Origin: Steroidobacter gossypii
GTDB taxonomy: Bacteria; Pseudomonadota; Gammaproteobacteria; Steroidobacterales; Steroidobacteraceae
Length of the DNA: 64,000 bases
Direction of reading: 5' to 3'
Assembly: GCF_016801985.1 (NCBI RefSeq)
Contig: NZ_JAEVLS010000002.1
Location: forward strand, 868,001 to 932,000
The notes under the pieces were generated by a model, which was not told where the DNA came from, ran no database searches, and was given only the letters and a program-made list of their open reading frames with translations. The position numbers and the translations under genes were made by a program. This document shows positions 22,400 through 31,552 of this stretch, one piece after another (the stretch's first letter is position 1; each line of letters begins with the position of its first letter).

Positions 22400-24987
22400 G
22401 CAAGTCCAAGCCCGAACTGAAGCTGGTGGAAGACACCGGCTCGCAGCTGCAGGACGAGGACCTGAGCATCGAGCTGCCGCCGCAGCAGAGCGAGATGCCG
22501 TTCGCCGTCGTCGAAGGCGAGCCGATGACGCAGCTGCCGCGGGATTTGTATATCCCGCCGGATGCGCTGCAGGTGTTCCTGACCGCGTTCGAAGGTCCGC
22601 TCGATCTGCTGCTGTATCTGATCCGCAAGCAGAACCTCGACATCCTGAACATTCCGATCGCCGAGATCACTCGTCAGTACATGCAGTACATCGAGGTGAT
22701 GGCGGAGATGCAGCTGGAGCTCGCTGGCGAGTATCTGCTGATGGCTGCGATGCTCGCGGAGATCAAGTCGCGCATGCTGCTGCCACGGCCGCCGGTAGCG
22801 GAAGGTCAGGAAGAGGAAGATCCGCGCGCCGAGCTGGTGCGGCGCCTGCAGGAGTACGAGCGCTTCAAGAAAGCGGCTGAAGACATCGATCGTCTGGCTC
22901 GCCTGGAGCGAGACACGATGCCGGCGTCGGCGGAGCTCGAGGAGCGCAAGGTCGTCGTTCGTCCCCCCGATGTGACGCTGAAGGAGATGCTCGATGCGTT
23001 CCGCGATGTGCTGTCGCGGGCGGAGAAGTTCGCGCATCACCACATCTCTCGCGAGCGCTTGTCGCAGCGTGAGCGCATGTCCGAGATTCTTTCGCGATTG
23101 CAGACGGTTGCGTTTTTCGAGTTCACGCAACTGTTCAAGATCGAAGAAGGACGCATGGGCGTCACTGTGACGTTCATCGCCATTCTGGAGTTGATGAAGG
23201 AAGGCCTGATCGAAATCGTGCAAGCTGAGGCTTATGCGCCGATTCACGTGCGCACCGCTCAGCGGCACCTGAAGGTGGTCCAGGGCGGCGCCGCCGCCGA
23301 ACAAGCCGACGCTGAAAACGTTGCGGCTTTGTCGCAGCCTGAGCTTGCGGGCGAGAACGATATTCCCGACGAGCTCGACGACGAGCCGGTCGCCGATGAA
23401 GCCGCCATGGCGGTTCAGGCGGCCGTCGCCGACGTCGCTGCGGCGTCGTCGATTGCGGTCGACAGCGTCGAGTCGGACGCGGCCATTGCCGATGCCGGGT
23501 TTGTTGAAGCTGCTGTGTCGGAGGCACTTGCGTCGACCGAGACTGCGGTCGATACGATCGCCACGGAAGAAGCGGCTGAGATCGAAGAGAGCGCGGTGAT
23601 CGAAGCGCCGGCCCGTGAGGCTGAAGCGGTCATCGATGACGCTGTCGCGGCTGATGCGGCTACCGCGGCCGATGAAACTATCGCGATCGCTGGAGCTGTC
23701 GCGGACGAAGAGGTGAACTTCGAGGCTGCCGAAGCCCCCGGTTCGGGCATCGTCGAAGAGCACGTCGCTACGGGGCATGTCGTCGAGCAACACACGGTCG
23801 AGGAACACGCCGTTCCCGAGCATGTGGTCGATGCCGAAGCGTTAGCCGAGACCGCGCCAGCAAGCGCAGTTCTCGTTGACGCCGAGGAAATTGCTGCCGA
23901 CCCCGCAGTCGACGAAGTCTCCGCTGCCATCGATGCGGCCGAGACTGGTGATGATGCCGCCACTGACGTCGTCGAAGAGGTTCCTGGTGATGCAGCCGCC
24001 GTCGAAGCCATCGTAGCGAATGAGGCTACGGATGCCGCTGCCGACGAGGTCGTCGTAGCGGATGAGGCTACGGATGCTGTTGCCGATGAGGTCGTCGTAG
24101 CGGATGAGGCTACGGATGCTGTTGCCGACGAGGTCGTAGCGAATGAGGCTACGGATGCCGTTGCCGACGAGGTCGTTGTAGCGGATGAGGCTACGGATGC
24201 CGTTGCCGACGAGGTCGTCGAAGCTGATGAGGCTGGCGACGATCTCGCCGGCGCTGAAGCAGTGGTCGACAACGCAGTTGTGGACGATGTGGCCGAAGCG
24301 GACGCGGATGTTGAAGCGAGCGCGGCGACGGAAGCGGCTGAGACGCACGTCGTCGAAGAGCATGTGATCGAGGAGCATGAGGTCGAGGAGCACGAGGTCG
24401 AGGAACATGTCGTTCACGAACACGTGATCGAAGAGCACGTCGTGCCCGAGCCAGTGGCGAACGAGGAAAGCGCCTCGCGCGCGACGCTGGAGACAGAGCA
24501 GCCGGTCGATACGTTGGTGGCCGAAGGCGAGATGGCAGAGATCGCCGACGTGGACGTCGCATCTGACGACTTACCTGCGACCGACGTAGTGGCCGAGGAT
24601 GCGCACCCCGAGCAGCAAATCGAAACCTGGGCCGAGGATGCGCAGCCCGAGCAGCCAATCGAAATCGCGGCCGAGCATGCGCAGCCCGAGCAGCCAATCG
24701 AAACCTCGGCCGAGCATGCGCAGCCCGAGCAGCCTATCGAAATCTCGGCTGAGGATGCGCAGCCGTTGGAGACGATTGAAGTCGCGGTAGAGGGGGCGGC
24801 GGCGGTGGAGATGACCAATGTCGTGATCGACGACGAAGCGCAATCGGCGACGAGCGATGCAGCTGAGTTGAGCGAGCAGTCGGCCGAGCTCACACCAGAG
24901 CAGGACGGCGAGCTGTCCGTCGACGACGACACAGTGACCGGGTCCTCCAGCGAGGCCGACAATTCGGACGCGGAACCATCGAGATGA
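22396..24987 (+). CDS. scpA: Segregation and condensation protein ScpA with a ~565-residue acidic repetitive tail
   Basis: ScpA is the kleisin that bridges SMC heads. Residues 1 to about 295 are a complete ScpA (FEGPLDLLLYLIRKQNLDIL, AGEYLLMAAMLAEIKSRMLL, and the C-terminal winged helix FFEFTQLFKIEEGRMGVTVTF cut here for length). Normal ScpA ends near 250-290, but this protein reaches 863. The extension is rich in Ala, Glu, Asp and Val and holds three repeat types: VADEATDAVADEVV (14 residues), VEEH-type His/Glu repeats, and EHAQPEQPIETSA (13 residues). The GTG start overlaps the trpS stop and the gene ends with an ATGA overlap into scpB. Confidence 0.93.
24013..24219 (+). repeat. 42-bp tandem repeat, five copies, in the scpA tail
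   Basis: Units begin at 24013, 24055, 24097, 24136 and 24178; the third is 39 bp because one Val codon is missing. Each encodes VA(D/N)EATDA(V/A)ADEV(V). Nucleotide identity between copies is very high, so the expansion is recent. Confidence 0.96.
24595..24789 (+). repeat. 39-bp tandem repeat, five copies, in the scpA tail
   Basis: Units begin at 24595, 24634, 24673, 24712 and 24751 and encode E(D/H)AQPEQPIE-x-x-A variants. The outer copies are the most diverged (EDAHPEQQIETWA, EDAQPLETIEVAV). Confidence 0.95.
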
Positions 24988-26048
24988 ACGAACAAGATCT
25001 CAAGCACATCATCGAAGCGACGCTGCTGGCGGCCGGCAAACCGGTCACCACGCAGCAACTGCTGGACCTGTTCGAGGAACGCGAGCGACCCACGCCCGAG
25101 ATGTTGCAGACCGCGATCGGCATGCTCATGGTCGACTACGAGCCGCGTGGCATCGAACTGGTCGAAGTGGCGAGTGGCTGGCGCATCCAGGTGCGGCCGC
25201 GTGCCGCCGAGGTGGTCTCGCGCCTGTGGTCGGAGCGTCCGGCCAAGTACTCGCGTGCGCTGTTGGAAACATTGGCGCTCATCGCCTACCGCCAGCCGAT
25301 CACCCGCAGCGAGATCGAAGAAATCCGCGGCGTATCGATCAGCTCGACCATCATGCGCACCCTGCAGGAGCGCGGCTGGATTCGCACCGTCGGCCATCGC
25401 GAAGTTCCGGGCCGCCCGGAATTGCTCGGCACCACGCGTGACTTCCTGGATTATTTCGGATTGAAGAGCCTGGATCAGCTGCCGACGCTGGCCGAGCTGA
25501 AGGATGTGGAAACCATCGGCGTGCAGCTCGAGCTGCCTGCCGACCAGGCCCCGGCCGCGGAAGGCGGCGAAGGTGCAACCGCTGAAAGCGCGGCAGGCGC
25601 CGAAGCTGCCGCGACGGAGGAAACAGTCGCCAGCGCCGAAGGCGAATCGACCGACGCGAGCGAGTCCACCGAATCGAGCGAATCGGGGGAGGTGTCGGGC
25701 GACGCCGAAGCGGAGCTCGCGTCCGAGTCTGAAGAGCAGATCCTCGCCGAAGCTGAAGGCAGCGCCGAAGCGGCCGACCACGACAGCGATGACGATGATT
25801 CGGACGATGCGGATGAGGAGATCGATCAACAGACCGAGCTGTCCGCCGACGCCGATGACTCATCGGAGGACTCCGATGACGATGACGACGACGGCAACAT
25901 CGACGACGCCGACGACGAGAACGAACTCTCCGCCGACGCGGACGACGGCGACGAAGACTCCGACGCCTCGCCCCCCATGGTGGCGTCCGACGATGACGAA
26001 CAGAACGACCGCACCCGTATCGAAGAGCCGCCGAGCGAAAGCCAATAA
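24984..26048 (+). CDS. scpB: Segregation and condensation protein ScpB with an acidic tail
   Basis: ScpB binds ScpA and completes the SMC-ScpAB condensin. Residues 1 to about 185 hold the two winged-helix domains (IIEATLLAAGKPVTTQQL, LETLALIAYRQPITRSEIEE, IRTVGHREVPGRPELLGTT). The last ~170 residues are extremely acidic and Ser-rich (DSDDDDSDDADEE, SEDSDDDDDDGNIDDADDE) with no recognisable fold. The length of 354 compares with 180-220 usually. The ATG overlaps the scpA stop. Confidence 0.94.
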   Translation: MNEQDLKHIIEATLLAAGKPVTTQQLLDLFEERERPTPEMLQTAIGMLMVDYEPRGIELVEVASGWRIQVRPRAAEVVSRLWSERPAKYSRALLETLALIAYRQPITRSEIEEIRGVSISSTIMRTLQERGWIRTVGHREVPGRPELLGTTRDFLDYFGLKSLDQLPTLAELKDVETIGVQLELPADQAPAAEGGEGATAESAAGAEAAATEETVASAEGESTDASESTESSESGEVSGDAEAELASESEEQILAEAEGSAEAADHDSDDDDSDDADEEIDQQTELSADADDSSEDSDDDDDDGNIDDADDENELSADADDGDEDSDASPPMVASDDDEQNDRTRIEEPPSESQ

Positions 26049-26087
26049 CACCACGGCGCCGCGAGCCTCAGCCGCGGCGCCCGCATC

Positions 26088-26942
26088 ATGTCCGAACGCC
26101 TTCACAAACTTTTGGCCCAGCACGGCCTCGGCTCGCGGCGCGAGATCGAGAAGTGGATGCTGGAAGGTCGCGTCAAGCTGAACAATCAGCCGGCGCAGCC
26201 GGGGGATCGTTATAACCCGGGCGATCGCGTCAGCATCGACGGCAAGGATGTGAGCGCGCGGCTGCAAGTTTTCGCCGCCCCGAAGGTCATCCTGTATCAC
26301 AAGCCGCAAGGCCAGCCGATTACCCCGACCGCGGAAGATGAAAGCGGCGAGGTGGCGGCCAAGTCCGTGATGGAATCGCTGCCGTCGTTGCGCGGCTCGC
26401 GCTGGCTGGTGGTGAACACCATGCAGGCAGGGGACAGCGGATTGTTGTTACTGACGAGCGATGGAAGATTGGCCGACGCCTTGCGCCGGCGGGCCGAAAC
26501 GACGCCGTCGGCCTACGTCGCCCGTGTGCTGGTGCCCACACCCGACTACGACGTGGAATCCATTCCTCGCGTCGTTCAATACGACAACGAAACGATCGAG
26601 TTCGAAAAGATCGAGCCCGCGGGCGGTGAGGGCACGAATCGCTGGTTCCGCGTCGAGTCGCATCGCGCACATCGTCGTGCGGCGGTTCGCGCTTTGTTCG
26701 ACAGTCGCGGCTTGAAAGTGAGCCGCGTCATTCAAGTGAAGTTCGGCGATTTCGAGCTGCCGCGAGATCTGCCCCGCGGCAAGCATCGCGAGCTATCGGA
26801 AGATGACGTGGCGGAGTTGTATGCGAGCGTCGAGCTCGCCATGCCAGCGCCGCCGCAGAAGCCCAAGACCGAAGCGGGCCGTCAGCAGCAAACGCGCCGC
26901 CGGCCACCGCCGGATCGGCGCAAAAAGCCGAAACGGCGGTAA
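26088..26942 (+). CDS. RluB/RsuA-family pseudouridine synthase homologue lacking the catalytic Asp
   Basis: The position after scpB and the fold identify the RluB/RsuA family (23S U2605 pseudouridylation in RluB). An N-terminal S4 domain (ERLHKLLAQHGLGSRREIE, GRVKLNNQPAQPGDR) precedes the catalytic domain. The invariant GRLD of the active site is replaced by NTMQ at residues 110-113 (RWLVVNTMQAGDSGLLLL), so the catalytic Asp is Gln113. The usual KPEG is KPQG and the EREYAVRV block is degenerate. The surrounding frame is intact and codon use looks normal, so this is a maintained gene, probably a pseudoenzyme. A Lys/Arg-rich tail ends the 284 residues. Confidence 0.85.
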   Translation: MSERLHKLLAQHGLGSRREIEKWMLEGRVKLNNQPAQPGDRYNPGDRVSIDGKDVSARLQVFAAPKVILYHKPQGQPITPTAEDESGEVAAKSVMESLPSLRGSRWLVVNTMQAGDSGLLLLTSDGRLADALRRRAETTPSAYVARVLVPTPDYDVESIPRVVQYDNETIEFEKIEPAGGEGTNRWFRVESHRAHRRAAVRALFDSRGLKVSRVIQVKFGDFELPRDLPRGKHRELSEDDVAELYASVELAMPAPPQKPKTEAGRQQQTRRRPPPDRRKKPKRR

Positions 26943-26956
26943 GTCCCGACGCCGCG

Positions 26957-26983
26957 TCGAAAGAGCCTCGGCCGCTTTCGACC
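26957..26983. repeat. Palindromic hairpin repeat, single copy
   Basis: GTCGAAAG and CTTTCGAC arms flank a GCC-TC-GGC centre. It differs by only a few bases from the four tandem copies at 41381-41529. It lies between the convergent rluB-like and VOC genes and may act as a terminator. Confidence 0.9.
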
Positions 26984-26992
26984 GGAAGAGAA

Positions 26993-27412
26993 CTATTTCG
27001 GCTCGTTCATCGACCACATCACGCCGAACGGATCCTTCAGCTGACCGTAGCGCGCGCCCCAGAACATATCCTGCAGCGGCAACACGACTTCTGCGCCGGC
27101 GTCGACGGCTCGCTGCCACCACTTGTCGATATCCTTCACCTGTAGCGTCAGGTTGAAGCCTTGCGGCTTCTCGGCCGGGCAGCCGTGTTCCGGGTAACCG
27201 TCGCTCAGCATCAGCGACGAGCCGTTCACATACAGGTGGACATGCATGGTGCGGCCCTGCTCATCGACGGGGTAGCGGAACGCTTCCTCGGCCCCGAAGG
27301 CTTTGATGTAGAAATCCGCCGCCTTGCTGGCGCCGTCCACGCAAAGATAAGCGACCAGGCCGCCTTTGACCGCGGGATTGGGATAGGTGGTTTCGTTCTG
27401 TGCTGCGCTCAT
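26993..27412 (-). CDS. VOC/glyoxalase superfamily protein, PhnB-like
   Basis: This is a small vicinal oxygen chelate fold protein of 139 residues (LVAYLCVDGASKAADFYIKA, LMLSDGYPEHG, WGARYGQLKDPFGVMWSM). The PhnB-like branch is generally of unknown substrate. The ATG at 27412 has GAGG 7 bases upstream; longer in-frame extension is not supported. It is convergent with the rluB-like gene. I cannot name a reaction. Confidence 0.85.
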   Translation of the reverse strand: MSAAQNETTYPNPAVKGGLVAYLCVDGASKAADFYIKAFGAEEAFRYPVDEQGRTMHVHLYVNGSSLMLSDGYPEHGCPAEKPQGFNLTLQVKDIDKWWQRAVDAGAEVVLPLQDMFWGARYGQLKDPFGVMWSMNEPK

Positions 27413-27574
27413 TGTGGGTCCTCGACCGTGTAGTGGTGCGAAATCAGCAGGGTCCGTAGCAAGGACGCGGCAAGCCCGGCCTACCCGACAACGCCTCGTC
27501 GAAAAATCTTGCGAACTGGCTCGGGGCGACGGGCGTTGCCATGATGCGCCGTGGTGGGAACACAGGAGAGTGCG

Positions 27575-27847
27575 ATGGACGAGGACTTGGAAGCCATGAG
27601 CCGGGAGCAACTGCTGGCCGAGGTCAAGAAACTGCGGGCCGGCATTCGCGAGCATCGCGACAGCAGCGCTCACGAGTTGTGCTGGCACCACCCGCAGCTG
27701 TGGGGGCTGCTGCCCGAACCCATCGATCCGCAGATCGCCGTGCCGCCTTGGCCGAAGTTCCTGCGGGGCTGTGTGCGCTATCGGGAGTCGCTGGATCGAC
27801 AGCGTCCCGATGCGCCGGTGCACGACAGGGAGTTCGGCGAGAAGTAG
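27575..27847 (+). CDS. Conserved small hypothetical protein
   Basis: The 90-residue product begins MDEDLEAMSREQLLAEVKKL with AGGAG 6 bases upstream of the ATG. A charged helix is followed by a HELCWHHPQLWGLLPEP stretch with a Cys and two His that could bind metal. I recall similar short proteins in other Proteobacteria, but no function is known to me. It is convergent with yciK, with 9 bp between stops. Confidence 0.7.
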   Translation: MDEDLEAMSREQLLAEVKKLRAGIREHRDSSAHELCWHHPQLWGLLPEPIDPQIAVPPWPKFLRGCVRYRESLDRQRPDAPVHDREFGEK

Positions 27848-27856
27848 CGTTGGACG

Positions 27857-28606
27857 TTATTGGGCGTTGATCGTCTGGCCCTGCACGCCGCGGCTGTCCG
27901 GGCCGAGCAGGAACAGATAGGCAGCGGTGATGGCCTCGGGCTCTGGCAGCTTGCTGCGGTCTTCGGCCGGGTAGGCCTGCAGACGCATGTTGGTTTTGAC
28001 GCCACCCGGGTTGATGCTGTTGACGCGCATTGCCGGCTGATTCTCCAGCTCCTGCGCGAGCATGTGCATGAGTCCGTCGCTCGCCCACTTGGACACCAGA
28101 TAGGAACCCCAGAACGCGCGGGGATTGGACACCACGCCGCTCGAAGTAAACAAAATCACAGGATCGGGCGAGCGCTTGAGCAACGGCAGACAGCTGCGCG
28201 TGAGAATGAAAGGCGCATTCACATTGACGTGCATGGTCCGCATCCACTTGGCGACGTCGTGATGTTCGATGGGCGCGCGCTCGCCGAGCATGGAGGCATT
28301 GTGGAGCAGGCCATCGAGTCGACCGAACTCCTGATCGAGCGCGGCGACCAGCTTTTCATATTCCTCCGGCCCCGCCTTCTCGAAATCCAGCGGCAGGATG
28401 GAAGGACGTGGGCCGCCGGACGCGACGATGGTGTCGTACACGCCTTCCAGTTTGCGAACATTGCGACCGTGCAGCACGACCTGCGCGCCGTGAGCCGCGG
28501 CGGCGATAGCCACCGCTTTACCGATGCCGTCGCTCGCGCCGGTGATGAGGATGACGCGATCTTTGAGCGCGTCCTTGGAAGGTCGATAACTGCGGGGGTC
28601 GGTCAT
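27857..28606 (-). CDS. yciK: YciK family short-chain dehydrogenase/reductase
   Basis: This is a classical SDR NAD(P)H oxidoreductase of unknown substrate. It has the Rossmann motif TGASDGIGKA, NAS in LLHNASMLGER, the catalytic Ser in FTSSG, and the YLVSK catalytic Tyr/Lys. A C-terminal INPGGVKTNMR follows. The N-terminus RSYRPSKDALKDRVILITG is typical of YciK. The 249 residues match the family. Confidence 0.9.
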   Translation of the reverse strand: MTDPRSYRPSKDALKDRVILITGASDGIGKAVAIAAAAHGAQVVLHGRNVRKLEGVYDTIVASGGPRPSILPLDFEKAGPEEYEKLVAALDQEFGRLDGLLHNASMLGERAPIEHHDVAKWMRTMHVNVNAPFILTRSCLPLLKRSPDPVILFTSSGVVSNPRAFWGSYLVSKWASDGLMHMLAQELENQPAMRVNSINPGGVKTNMRLQAYPAEDRSKLPEPEAITAAYLFLLGPDSRGVQGQTINAQ

Positions 28607-28620
28607 GAGGGATTGAATTC

Positions 28621-28662
28621 CAGTGCCTTATGCTCAGTGTTTTATGCCCGGTGTTCTACGCT
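28621..28662. repeat. 14-bp near-tandem repeat, three copies
   Basis: Units at 28621-28634, 28635-28648 and 28649-28662 follow CRGTGYYYTAYGCY. Each is itself two 7-base steps. The third copy overlaps the 3' end of the next minus-strand gene. Confidence 0.75.
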
Positions 28663-29489
28663 TTGCGCGCCGCGAGCCACGCCGTCCAGGGCTTTTGCAG
28701 CGGGCCGAGCTCGATGCGCTCGGTCGCGACATCGTAGTTGCGGGCGGCGATGCGGTCGAGCAGCTTGCGATGTAGGGCAGCGAGTACAAACACGGGGCGC
28801 AGATGCTCGGTCTGTGAGCCGCGCGAGGGAAGGGCGAGCTCGGCGATGGCCGTTTCGCGAACGACGCGCAGAGCGTCTTTCAACTTCGAATCGACCTCGC
28901 GGGCTCGTAGATGCTCGGTCTTGAGCTCGTGCTTGTCGAGTAAATCGAGTGGCAAATAAACATTGCCGTCGTAAGCGTCCTGGCGCAGATCGCGCACCAC
29001 TTCTGTCATTCGAATGCCGACGCCAAGTTTGTTGGCCGCGGCGCGGACCGCTTCATCCAGAGCGCCCGGGGCCACCAGCTGGGAAGCGATGAGCTCTTGA
29101 ATCGCGCCACCGCTGCGCGAGCAATACGCTCGCAACTCCTGCTGATTCGTGAACGTCATTCGGGCCAGGTCCATGTCCGCCGCGGCGAGCATTTCGTGAA
29201 GCTTGGCGAACACGGCGCGATCGCCTGACGCACGTTCGTGCAGCAAGCGAGTGGCGGGATGTTGGGGATTGCCATTGATCAGCCGATCCGTCTCGGCGCG
29301 CCACCATGTGAGCCTCGTGTGGGCGACATCGTGACTGGCGCTCTTGGCCGACTCACGGATCTCGGCGTCGATCACATACAACGCGAGCACGACCTCGCGT
29401 CGTTCCTCCGGCGAGTACAGCAGGGAGAAATAACGCATCGAGCCCGGCGGGGCGGTGCGATTGACCAGTTCGTTGTCGATGGCGCTCAT
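28656..29489 (-). CDS. Squalene/phytoene synthase family protein
   Basis: The all-alpha trans-prenyltransferase fold is visible: SMRYFSLLYSPEERREVVLAL, then AYCSRSGGAIQEL and the second Asp motif in EVVRDLRQDAYDGNVYLPLD. The first Asp-rich motif is weak (YVIDAEIRESA instead of DDxVD), as in the NDUFAF6-like branch, so a true squalene or phytoene synthase is doubtful. No carotenoid or hopanoid gene is adjacent. ATG at 29489 is preferred; a TTG at 29498 overlaps the rmuC stop. Confidence 0.75.
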   Translation of the reverse strand: MSAIDNELVNRTAPPGSMRYFSLLYSPEERREVVLALYVIDAEIRESAKSASHDVAHTRLTWWRAETDRLINGNPQHPATRLLHERASGDRAVFAKLHEMLAAADMDLARMTFTNQQELRAYCSRSGGAIQELIASQLVAPGALDEAVRAAANKLGVGIRMTEVVRDLRQDAYDGNVYLPLDLLDKHELKTEHLRAREVDSKLKDALRVVRETAIAELALPSRGSQTEHLRPVFVLAALHRKLLDRIAARNYDVATERIELGPLQKPWTAWLAARKA

Positions 29490-29494
29490 GGGGT

Positions 29495-30790
29495 TCAATT
29501 GGGGCCCGCATCGCTGGTGCCGGTCAGCTTGCGTTCGCCGTTCTCCGCAGGCTCGCGCACCAGCTTGTCGATGGGCTCCAATGTCTCCATCTCGCGATCG
29601 GGACGGACCCCCAACTCGGTGAACTTGCGCGCGCCGGGCAGCACCTGACGTTCCAGCGAACCGATGGCCGCGTTGAAATGATCGACGCTATTGCCCAGGT
29701 TGCGACCGAGCTTGCCCAGATGCGTGGTGAACACGGCCAGGCGCTTGTACAAGTCTTCGGCCAGCGTGCGAATGGTCTCGGCGTTTTGCGCCAGCGCCAT
29801 CTGGCGCCAGCCGTAGGCCACGGCCTTGAGCAGCGCGACGAAGCTCGAAGGCGTCGCGATGATCACATCCTGGCGAATGGCGTCTTCGAGCAGGTTGGGT
29901 TGTTCGGCCAGCGCCGCGGACAGGAACTGATCGCCCGGGATGAACAGAATCACAAAGTCCGGGCTGCGCTCGAACTGCGCCCAGTAGCTCTTGGCGCCGA
30001 GTTGTTTGACGCGTTCGGCGATGGCGTTGGCGTGCCGGCGCATGGCCATCGCGCGCTGCTCGTCGGTCGCCGCGTCCACCGCTTCGAGATACGCATCGAG
30101 CGGCGTCTTCACATCGACCACCAGGTCACGCCCGTCGGGCATGTGCACGATCATGTCGGGGCGCAGGTTGCTGTCCCCGACACGCACGTGCACTTGTTCC
30201 TTGAAGTCGCAGTGCTCAACCATGCCGGCCAGCTCGGCGAGCCGGCGCAGCGTCATCTCGCCCCACTGGCCCCGCACTTCCGGCCGACGCAGCGCGTTCA
30301 CCAGCGTCCGCGTTTCTTTCTGTAATGCCTGCTGACCGAGCGCCACCGACTCGAGCGACGACTTCAGGCTGCCGAAGGTTTCGGCCCGCTCCTTTTCGAT
30401 CCGCAGGATCTGTTGTTCGGTCTTGCCGAGCGCCTCACGGATCGGCGCGAGCATGGACTCGATCGCTTTCTCGCGCTCGGTCAACGCGGAGACAGCATAC
30501 TGCTGATGCTGGGTCAAATGCTCCCGCGCAAGCTTCAGGAACAATTCGCTGTTCGAGTGCAGCGACTGATTGGCGATGCTGTCGAACGACGACTTGAGCC
30601 GCTCCATCGAGCGTTCGAGCGCGGCGTGCCGCTCACGCTCCAGCTGCTCTTCGCCCTTGATCTGCGCTTTCAGCACTGCGAGCTCGACGTGCAGCGATTG
30701 CGCGCGCTGGCGGCTACGCAGACTGGCGATGAGCGCGCCAAAGGCCACGCCGACCACGAGCGCGACCGATCCAATCAACCAAATCGCCAT
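29495..30790 (-). CDS. rmuC: DNA recombination protein RmuC
   Basis: RmuC limits inversions at short inverted repeats and has a PD-(D/E)XK-related core. An N-terminal membrane anchor (AIWLIGSVALVVGVAFGALIA) precedes a coiled coil to about residue 170, then the RmuC domain: GQWGEMTLRRLAELAGM, RPDMIVHMPDGRDLVVDVK and FVILFIPGDQFLSAAL. The ATG at 30790 gives 431 residues; a TTG at 30814 would add eight. It follows ubiG closely on the same strand. Confidence 0.92.
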   Translation of the reverse strand: MAIWLIGSVALVVGVAFGALIASLRSRQRAQSLHVELAVLKAQIKGEEQLERERHAALERSMERLKSSFDSIANQSLHSNSELFLKLAREHLTQHQQYAVSALTEREKAIESMLAPIREALGKTEQQILRIEKERAETFGSLKSSLESVALGQQALQKETRTLVNALRRPEVRGQWGEMTLRRLAELAGMVEHCDFKEQVHVRVGDSNLRPDMIVHMPDGRDLVVDVKTPLDAYLEAVDAATDEQRAMAMRRHANAIAERVKQLGAKSYWAQFERSPDFVILFIPGDQFLSAALAEQPNLLEDAIRQDVIIATPSSFVALLKAVAYGWRQMALAQNAETIRTLAEDLYKRLAVFTTHLGKLGRNLGNSVDHFNAAIGSLERQVLPGARKFTELGVRPDREMETLEPIDKLVREPAENGERKLTGTSDAGPN

Positions 30791-30815
30791 GCTGTTTGAT
30801 TCAGGGCCAACCAAC

Positions 30816-31526
30816 TCAGGAGTCTCGCTTCAGGTGCATCATGTAATTCACGCTCACGTCGCTGCTGCGACGTGCAAGGTGTGAGAAGGGATCGTAGGAC
30901 AGGCCGGCAACGTCGATGACCGACAGCTGCGCTGCGCGCGCCCAACGGCTCAGCTCGGATGGCTTGATGAAACGCTCGTAGCTGTGCGTGCCGCGAGGCA
31001 GGAGATTGAGCACATATTCCGCGCCGACGACCGCCAGCAGATAAGCCTTCAGATTGCGATTCAACGTGGAGACGAAAATGTCGCCGCCCGGGCGCACCAG
31101 ATCATGCAAGGCTTGCAACACGCTGGCCGGTTCCGGCACGTGCTCCAGCATCTCCATGCAGGTCACCACATCGTAAGCGCCAGGCGAATGAGACGCGTGA
31201 GTCTCGGCCGACTCGCGCATGTAACGAATGGTGACCTGACTTTCGAGCGCATGCAGCTCGGCGACCTCGATAGTTTGGGGCGCGAGATCGATGCCAGTGA
31301 CATCGGCCCCACGCCTGGCCATCGCTTCGCTGAGAATGCCGCCGCCGCAGCCGACGTCGAGCACGCGCTTGCCGCGCAAGGATGCGCCTTCGTCGATGTA
31401 GTCGAGGCGGACCGGATTCAGTTCGTGCAGCGGACGAAACTCGCCGCGTGGATCCCACCAGCGCTGCGCGATGTCATCGAAGCGGGCGATTTCCGCGGGG
31501 TCGTGATTGGAGGCGGTTGCGTTCAT
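30816..31526 (-). CDS. ubiG: Ubiquinone biosynthesis O-methyltransferase UbiG
   Basis: UbiG performs both O-methylations in ubiquinone synthesis using SAM. SAM motif I is VLDVGCGGGILSEAMA, with GIDLAPQTIEVA as motif post I. The N-terminal FDDIAQRWWDPRGEFRPLH and the internal LNLLPRGTHSYERFIKPSEL membrane-interacting insert are diagnostic. The 236 residues match the family. Ubiquinone production fits an aerobic respiratory gammaproteobacterium. Confidence 0.96.
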   Translation of the reverse strand: MNATASNHDPAEIARFDDIAQRWWDPRGEFRPLHELNPVRLDYIDEGASLRGKRVLDVGCGGGILSEAMARRGADVTGIDLAPQTIEVAELHALESQVTIRYMRESAETHASHSPGAYDVVTCMEMLEHVPEPASVLQALHDLVRPGGDIFVSTLNRNLKAYLLAVVGAEYVLNLLPRGTHSYERFIKPSELSRWARAAQLSVIDVAGLSYDPFSHLARRSSDVSVNYMMHLKRDS

Positions 31527-31552
31527 GATTTGTCCATTCCGGCCGCACCTGG

